A DNA stretch of 11,384 nucleotides from Planctomycetota bacterium (GTDB lineage Bacteria > Planctomycetota > PUPC01 > JACPCR01). Under the pieces are notes generated by a model. It saw only the letters and a list, made by a program, of their open reading frames with translations, was not told the origin of the DNA and did not search any database. The translations under genes and the position numbers were made by a program. This document shows, piece after piece, positions 6,614 to 11,384 of the stretch (position 1 is its first letter; each line of letters begins with the position of its first letter). The stretch spans positions 1 to 11,384 of the forward strand of contig JASLXP010001071.1 of assembly GCA_030740295.1 (NCBI GenBank). Reading direction: 5' to 3'.

Positions 6614-8968
6614 ACGCCACGAGTGGAACGCCTGAGGACGCAGAGCATTGAGGCGGTGCCCACGGTCTCCACAGAGCGGGCCGAATTGCTGACCGAATTC
6701 TACAAGAGCGGCGAGATCGAGAAGTGCTCCGTACCGGTAGGGCGCGCACTGGCCTTCAACCATCTCCTGCAGCACAAGACGGTCTGCATCAATAAAGGCG
6801 AACTGATCGTGGGCGAGCGCGGTCCAGCCCCGAAGGCGACCCCAACGTACCCCGAGCTCTGCTGCCACAGCCTCGAAGACCTGCGCATCGTTAACAGCAG
6901 AAGGCGGACGCCGTTCCTGGTTAACGGGGAGGCCAGCCGCATCTATGAGCAGGAGATCATCCCGCACTGGGAAGGGAAGACCATTCGCGAGAAGGTCTTC
7001 GCCGCCATGGACGACGACTGGCACACGGCCTTCGACGCGGGTGTGTTTACGGAGTTCATGGAACAGCGGGCCCCCGGTCACGCCATCCTCGACGACAAGA
7101 TCTACCGGCACGGCTTCCTCGACTTCAAGAGGCGTATCGTCGCGCAGCGGGAGGAGCTCGACGGTGGTGCCCCGGAGGACATCGCCAGGCTAGAGCAACT
7201 GAAGGCGATGGAGATCTGCTGTGACGCCATCATCCAGTTCGCCAACCGACACGCGGAGAGAGCTGAGGAAATTGCCCAGACCGAGGCGGACACCCAACGG
7301 AAAACCGAGTTACTCGCGATTGCCGAAGTATGTCGGCACGTGCCCGCGCACGCGCCGCGCACGTTCCACGAGGCCCTGCAGAGCTATTGGTTCGTGCACC
7401 TGGGCGTCATTTCAGAATTGAACACGTGGGACTCCTTCACGCCGGGCCGGCTGGATCAGCACCTCTGGCCCTTCTACGAAGCGGAAACGGAGTCCGGGGG
7501 CCTGACCCGGGAACAGGCTAAAGAGCTGCTGGAATGCTATTGGGTCAAAGTCAACAACCAGCCAGCCCCGCCGAAGGTGGGCGTGACTGAGGAACAGAGC
7601 GGCACGTACCAGGACTTCGGTCTCATCAACGTCGGCGGCGTGCTGACGGACGGGTCGGACGCGGTAAACGAGTTGTCCTTTCTGATCCTGGAGGTGGTGG
7701 AGGAGATGCAGCTCATCCAGCCCAGCGCGTGCATCCAGTTGAGCAAGACCAACCCTGACCAGTTCCTCCGGCGCGCGGCCGAGGTCGTTCGCACGGGGCT
7801 GGGCCAGCCTTCGATGTTCAACACCGACGTGATCCTGAAGGAGATGCTGCACGCGGGGAAGACGGCAGAAGACGCCCGCACCGGCGGCCCCAGCGGGTGC
7901 GTGACGATCAGTTCGTTCGGCAAAGAGAGCTGCACGCTGACCGGCTATCTGAACTGGCCCAAAATTCTGGAACTTGCCCTGAACAACGGAGTCGACCCGA
8001 ACACAGGACAGCAAGTGGGGCCTGCGACAGGCGATCCGCGCAGGTTCGAGTCGTTTGCCCACGTATTCGACGCATACTCGAAACAGTTGGGTTACTTCGT
8101 GGACGTGAAGATCGAGGGAAACAACCGAATTGAGCGCCTGTTCGCTACAGAAATGCCGTGCCCCTTCATGTCGGTTCTGATGGATGACTGCATCGAACGC
8201 GCGAGGGACTATCACGACGGCGGGGCGCGCTACAACTCGACGTACATTCAAGGCGTGGGGATGGGCACGGTGACCGACTCTCTGACCGCACTGAAGTGCC
8301 ACGTCTTTGATGAACACAAACTCTCGATGGAAGAGATGCTAGACGCGCTTCGGACCGACTTCGGCGGCCGCGAGCCACTCCGGCAGATGCTCGCACTTCG
8401 GACACCGGCTTACGGCAATGACGACGACTGTGCTGACAAGATTGCTGAAAGAGTTTTCGATCTTTACTTCGATTGCCTCGACGGCCGCCCTAACACGAAG
8501 GGAGGCCACTACCGGGTCAACCTCCTGCCCACGACGGTGCACATCTACTTTGGGCAAGTCACCGGTGCCTTGCCCAATGGCCGGAAAGCGGGCGAGGCGC
8601 TCTCGGAGGGCATCTCACCGACCCAGGGGGCCGATGTGCGAGGCCCTACGGCCGTGCTGAAGTCGGCCGCCAGAATCGACCACGCGCGTACGGGGGGCAC
8701 ACTCCTGAATCTGAAGTTTGACCCATCGCTGCTCCGCGGCGAGGGGCTGGACCGGTTGTGTGGTCTGGTGCGAGGGTACTTCGGTCTGGGCGGGCACCAC
8801 TGCCAGTTCAACGTTGTGGACGCGGGAACCCTCAGGAACGCGCAGAGGCGTCCCGACGAGCACCGCAATCTGATCGTCCGGGTCGCGGGATACAGCGATT
8901 ACTTCGCGGACATCGGCCCGGAGTTGCAGGAAGAGATCATCTCGCGCACGGAACAGCAATTGGCGTAG
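6611..8968 (+). CDS. PFL-family glycyl radical enzyme, substrate unknown
   Basis: The 785-residue product has the full length of the dehydratase/decarboxylase group of glycyl radical enzymes. The PFL domain carries FTPGRLDQHLWPFY (about 276-289) and the active-site loop GPSGCVTISSFGKES with Cys430. The C-terminal glycine-radical domain has RVAGYSDYF with Gly760. The glycine radical is installed by a radical-SAM activase and passed to the cysteine, which abstracts hydrogen from the substrate. In choline, glycerol, hydroxyproline and related eliminases the cysteine is followed by Val-Glu, the Glu acting as base; here it is Val-Thr (Thr432). The reaction therefore cannot be named. The frame is open from a GTG at 6533, but the ATG at 6611 is preferred because AAGGA lies eight bases upstream and the extra 26 residues look unlike the family. 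GC content is visibly higher than in the operon to its left, and no activase is in the window. Confidence 0.9.
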   Translation: MTPRVERLRTQSIEAVPTVSTERAELLTEFYKSGEIEKCSVPVGRALAFNHLLQHKTVCINKGELIVGERGPAPKATPTYPELCCHSLEDLRIVNSRRRTPFLVNGEASRIYEQEIIPHWEGKTIREKVFAAMDDDWHTAFDAGVFTEFMEQRAPGHAILDDKIYRHGFLDFKRRIVAQREELDGGAPEDIARLEQLKAMEICCDAIIQFANRHAERAEEIAQTEADTQRKTELLAIAEVCRHVPAHAPRTFHEALQSYWFVHLGVISELNTWDSFTPGRLDQHLWPFYEAETESGGLTREQAKELLECYWVKVNNQPAPPKVGVTEEQSGTYQDFGLINVGGVLTDGSDAVNELSFLILEVVEEMQLIQPSACIQLSKTNPDQFLRRAAEVVRTGLGQPSMFNTDVILKEMLHAGKTAEDARTGGPSGCVTISSFGKESCTLTGYLNWPKILELALNNGVDPNTGQQVGPATGDPRRFESFAHVFDAYSKQLGYFVDVKIEGNNRIERLFATEMPCPFMSVLMDDCIERARDYHDGGARYNSTYIQGVGMGTVTDSLTALKCHVFDEHKLSMEEMLDALRTDFGGREPLRQMLALRTPAYGNDDDCADKIAERVFDLYFDCLDGRPNTKGGHYRVNLLPTTVHIYFGQVTGALPNGRKAGEALSEGISPTQGADVRGPTAVLKSAARIDHARTGGTLLNLKFDPSLLRGEGLDRLCGLVRGYFGLGGHHCQFNVVDAGTLRNAQRRPDEHRNLIVRVAGYSDYFADIGPELQEEIISRTEQQLA

Positions 8969-8976
8969 TATGGCAT

Positions 8977-9156
8977 AGGGTCGAGGCAATAGATCTCTCC
9001 GTGATTGCACACGCAGATCAGTTTCGTCGAACCGTCCGGGTGGATGCTCGCTGGAGCGATGTGCCATGCGTTTCCCGGAATTGTTGTCTGCTCTAAAGGC
9101 TCCCCACGGGCGGACGGTACAAGAAGGAACAAGAGAAGCGCGCGAAAGAAGAGCAT
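8977..9156 (-). pseudogene. Truncated N-terminus of an exported protein
   Basis: Read on the minus strand from the ATG at 9156, sixty codons encode a clean signal peptide (MLFFRALLLFLLVPSARG) followed by a mature start GNAWHIAPASIHPDGSTKL and CNHGEIYCLDP. This looks like the beginning of a secreted beta-propeller or similar repeat protein. The frame then runs into the end of the oppositely oriented glycyl radical enzyme gene, where the translation loses protein character and stops at 8899. The native part appears to end about eight bases from that gene's stop codon. The upstream ribosome binding site is weak (AGAAGAAAG). The most likely reading is a gene cut by insertion, deletion or an assembly join. 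A genuine short protein of 85 residues is possible but less likely. Confidence 0.5.
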
Positions 9157-9257
9157 GGTTACTTTCTTCTACTCTGGGGCAGGGATTGTCGTCTTGTTGT
9201 CACCTCTCGGTTGAGCTTTCCACAACAGGAACTATTAAAACAGTCTCATCTGGAAAA

Positions 9258-9277
9258 GAAACGTCACTGAAACGTCA
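9258..9277 (+). repeat. Tandem direct repeat GAAACGTCA, possible operator
   Basis: GAAACGTCA occurs at 9258-9266 and again at 9269-9277. The copies are 11 bases apart, about one turn of the helix, so two protein monomers could bind on the same face. It lies about 110 bases upstream of the oxidoreductase start and just downstream of the weak promoter candidate. An operator role is inference. Confidence 0.35.
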
Positions 9278-9330
9278 GGACCCTGGGACTTGTGTCAGAA
9301 TGTGCAAATAGTCAATAATGTGCGAGAGAC

Positions 9331-9349
9331 GCTCCTCTATTAAAGGAGC
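9331..9349 (+). other. Short hairpin in the oxidoreductase leader
   Basis: GCTCCT (9331-9336) pairs with AGGAGC (9344-9349) around a seven-base loop. It sits about 40 bases before the start codon, ahead of the ribosome binding site at 9377-9382. It may be a leader hairpin; no known riboswitch class was recognised. Confidence 0.3.
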
Positions 9350-9389
9350 AGCGCGACTCTGGAAGAGACTCACCTGAGAGGACAGTCCA

Positions 9390-10466
9390 ATGAAACTGAA
9401 ATGCGGTGTGGCCGGGCTTGGCCGAGGCCGAACTTTTGTTGAGGAGTTCAGGAAGATATCGGGCTGCGAAGTCGTGGCGGTATGCGATGAGAACCCTCAT
9501 AAACTCGAGGATTACGGCGATCTTCGGACATTCACAGAATATGACGCTTTCATCAATGACGGCGGCATGGATGTCGTCGCTATCATTACACGCGGGCCCG
9601 ACCACGCGGCGCAAAGCGTGACGGCCCTCGGGGCAGGCTTGCACGTCATCTGTGAGACGCCCTGCGTGTACACAGTCGATGAAGCGCGAGAGGTCGTCAA
9701 TGCCGCCAGAAGCTCCTCGGCAAGATACATGCTGACCGAGGATTACATCTTCATGGGCTGGGTGCAGACATGGGAAAAACTGATCGAGGACGGCAAGCTC
9801 GGGGAAATCGTCTACGCAGAAGGCGAATACACGCACGATTGCCGGAACATATTTTTTATCGACGAGTCCGGAGCTTACGTGCCGCTCAAGGACAGAGACA
9901 AACATTCGAATCTGGGACTCGCCTGGCGGGCGACTGACCTGCCCCCTCTTAAATACTGTTCGCACACGCTCGGGCCGCTTCTTCACCTGATGTCTGACCG
10001 TTGCGTCACCGCATCGGGGCTTCAATCGGGATGCAAGTCAGTGCCGGGGAGCGGCGCCATCGACATGGAAGTCGGCATCTTCAAGACAGAGAAGGGAAGC
10101 CTTGTCCGACTGACCAACGGCTTTTCCATTGCCCATCCCTTTGCCTACTTCGTTGGGCTTTACGGAACTAAAGGCAGCGTCAAAATGCTCCGCATTGGAG
10201 AATCATCGGTCAAGGCGTGGTTCGAGGATGAGCATTCAGGCTCGAGCTGGGTCGACCTGCCCGCGCAATGGGCCGACCGGGACGACGGGAGGGTGTGGCT
10301 TTCCGTCTGCATCGAAGGCTTCATCGACAGCGTCCGCAATGACACAGAGCCGCCCATCGATGTCTACAAGTCGATGGACTACACGCTGCCGGGAATCTGT
10401 GCGCACGATTCCGCAGAGCAGGGCGGCAACGTAATGGAGATACCGGACCTTCGCGGTTCCACGTGA
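9390..10466 (+). CDS. Gfo/Idh/MocA family oxidoreductase
   Basis: The 358-residue product has the usual length of a cytoplasmic NAD(P)-dependent sugar or inositol-type dehydrogenase. An N-terminal Rossmann fold opens with CGVAGLGRGR (residues 5-14), a variant of the dinucleotide-binding GxGxxG, followed by VVAVCDENP. The strand that normally ends in Glu-Lys-Pro reads VICETP (Glu89-Thr90-Pro91), so the conserved lysine is missing. The C-terminal alpha/beta domain includes SHTLGPLLHL with His192 at the place of the family's catalytic histidine. Without the lysine, redox activity may be changed or lost, and some members act as lyases or non-redox enzymes. The substrate is unknown. AGAGGA at 9377-9382 lies seven bases before the ATG. 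The gene stands alone downstream of a regulatory region and converges with the next gene, 32 bases away. Confidence 0.85.
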   Translation: MKLKCGVAGLGRGRTFVEEFRKISGCEVVAVCDENPHKLEDYGDLRTFTEYDAFINDGGMDVVAIITRGPDHAAQSVTALGAGLHVICETPCVYTVDEAREVVNAARSSSARYMLTEDYIFMGWVQTWEKLIEDGKLGEIVYAEGEYTHDCRNIFFIDESGAYVPLKDRDKHSNLGLAWRATDLPPLKYCSHTLGPLLHLMSDRCVTASGLQSGCKSVPGSGAIDMEVGIFKTEKGSLVRLTNGFSIAHPFAYFVGLYGTKGSVKMLRIGESSVKAWFEDEHSGSSWVDLPAQWADRDDGRVWLSVCIEGFIDSVRNDTEPPIDVYKSMDYTLPGICAHDSAEQGGNVMEIPDLRGST

Positions 10467-10498
10467 CATCTGTTGTCCTCGCCCTCGAAATAGGAGCA

Positions 10499-11384
10499 CT
10501 ATTGACGGGGAGTCTTCTCCAGGTGCACCAGCCTGAAATCTTCATAACCCAGCTTCAAATGCAGAACTTTGTTCTCGATTGAGAAGACTTCATCGGTGAG
10601 GGGATTGGTGGCCTTCCATTCGCCGTTCAGGTTCAGCTTGATGCGGCTCTCCGTAGTTCCGGCCGCCTTTGCGAAGCATGCGACCGCGAGCATGTAGTCG
10701 CCCTTTGGCCTGCCCCAGGCAGAGACGAGAACCTGGCTTGTCCGGGATTCGAATGGGCTGGGGCGGTAGTAGGGCAGCCATTGGCAGCCGGGCTCGCGGA
10801 ACGGTTCGATCACGTCGCGGATTCTTGCCGTCTTGCGTTGCATGTCGTTCCGGCCGTTGGCGCCGCCTGGCCGTACCCGCGCATCGTGGATGAGCATGTA
10901 AGCCCAGTAACGTCTGGCGTAGCGGAGATAGAGCGGCGTGCTGCCCAGCGTCTCGATGGGTATTCCCCACGCACGCCGGGCGTATCTCACTCGGATTTCG
11001 GGAAGCCGCTCAGGGCTGAAAGGCTCGTGCTCTCCTGTGTAGATGATGTCGCAGAATGAAGTCGTCGGTATGCAGAGGCAGAAGGACTGGTGCACGTCGA
11101 CGATTCCTTCCGGCTTGTTCAAGTGCGTGACTGCATAGAGCCGCTTGAGCATTTCCCTGGTGGCGAAGATGGGATACGTTCCCTGCCACTGTCCCTTCGA
11201 ATCGCGGTATCCGCAGCCGTGATGTGAGTTGGCGCAGAGGGAAGCCTTTGTGTTGCCGTCCATGTAGATGCCATCGAGGTCGGACTCTTTGAGAACCTTT
11301 TCGAAGGACGCAACGAAATAATCCGTGTAAGGGCTGTTCGCGCAGGTCGAATCCGCATCGTAGTTCCGTGCCGTTGGAATCTTA
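10499..11384 (-). CDS. Partial putative glycoside-hydrolase-like protein (C-terminal part)
   Basis: The minus-strand frame is open to the right edge of the window, so the N-terminus is missing; about 294 residues are visible. An ATG at 11263 is internal, because the 40 codons before it (PYTDYFVASFEKVL, then SDLDGIYMDG) continue the same fold. The pattern resembles a TIM-barrel glycosidase: DGIYMDG at a strand end, then CGYRDSKGQWQGTYPIFATR and IIYTGEHE as candidate acidic sites, and a beta-sandwich-like C-terminus with KLNLNGEWKATNPLTDE. It recalls DUF6067/GH123-related proteins of the PVC group, but that family call is from memory and moderate. No membrane segment is seen in the visible part. 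Its stop faces the stop of the oxidoreductase gene with no evident terminator between them. Confidence 0.7.
   Translation of the reverse strand, partial: KIPTARNYDADSTCANSPYTDYFVASFEKVLKESDLDGIYMDGNTKASLCANSHHGCGYRDSKGQWQGTYPIFATREMLKRLYAVTHLNKPEGIVDVHQSFCLCIPTTSFCDIIYTGEHEPFSPERLPEIRVRYARRAWGIPIETLGSTPLYLRYARRYWAYMLIHDARVRPGGANGRNDMQRKTARIRDVIEPFREPGCQWLPYYRPSPFESRTSQVLVSAWGRPKGDYMLAVACFAKAAGTTESRIKLNLNGEWKATNPLTDEVFSIENKVLHLKLGYEDFRLVHLEKTPRQ

Larger units (their letters stand above)
9157..9389. promoter_or_regulatory. Divergent intergenic regulatory region
   Basis: This 233-base, comparatively AT-rich region separates the truncated minus-strand gene from the oxidoreductase gene. A weak sigma-70-like pair is TTGAGC (9211-9216), 16 bases, TATTAA (9233-9238), with four of six matches in each box. 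Just downstream lies a tandem direct repeat, and a small hairpin follows at 9331-9349. The promoter assignment is tentative, because promoter rules in this group are poorly constrained. Confidence 0.3.

Noticed and set aside
7412..8317. Minus-strand frame of 301 codons opposite the glycyl radical enzyme
   Set aside because: It is a shadow of GC-rich coding sequence; the plus-strand product has intact family motifs across the same stretch.
9312..10025. Minus-strand frame of 237 codons opposite the oxidoreductase
   Set aside because: It runs antisense to a well-supported Rossmann-fold protein, and its own translation shows no domain.
11119..11358. Minus-strand frame of 79 codons near the right edge
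   Set aside because: It lies in a different frame from the partial hydrolase-like protein, whose frame stays open to the edge with consistent protein character.

Overview
The window looks like a chromosomal piece of a bacterium from the Planctomycetota or a close PVC-group relative. The support is the gene content: an exported leucine-rich-repeat protein with the short LRR type and C-terminal cap common there, a GH123/DUF4091-type lipoprotein, an FG-GAP/VCBS protein, a Gfo/Idh/MocA oxidoreductase and a putative glycoside-hydrolase-like protein. A glycyl radical enzyme suggests an anaerobic or microaerobic lifestyle, because such enzymes are destroyed by oxygen. No rRNA, tRNA or CRISPR array was recognised, and the taxonomic call is inference from families only.

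Layout. Bases 1-610 are mostly non-coding and begin with three strong GC-rich palindromes, including a perfect 21-bp stem at the very edge. Bases 611-6142 hold a tight three-gene + strand operon. It encodes an exported LRR protein, a very large lipoprotein with a GH123/DUF4091-like barrel, and an exported FG-GAP/VCBS repeat protein. The genes overlap by 11 and 4 bases, so they are probably translationally coupled and all three act at or outside the cytoplasmic membrane. Bases 6146-6462 are bounded by 29-nt imperfect terminal inverted repeats and carry no recognisable gene, which resembles a MITE or the remnant of a mobile element.

Bases 6611-8968 encode a full-length PFL-family glycyl radical enzyme. 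Its base composition is clearly more GC-rich than the operon to its left. It has the glycyl radical loop and the active-site cysteine, but the usual Cys-Val-Glu of the dehydratases is Cys-Val-Thr. No activating enzyme is encoded in the window. Only about eight bases after its stop codon lies the broken end of an oppositely oriented exported-protein gene (8977-9156, minus strand), so this boundary looks like a recombination junction, or an assembly join.

Bases 9157-9389 are a divergent regulatory region with a 9-bp direct repeat. Bases 9390-10466 encode a Gfo/Idh/MocA oxidoreductase in which the usual Glu-Lys-Pro is Glu-Thr-Pro. A convergent gene on the minus strand (10499 to the right edge) encodes the C-terminal part of a putative glycoside-hydrolase-like protein. 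The two ends of the window are consistent with a saprophytic, polysaccharide-handling organism, but no direct substrate can be read from the sequence.
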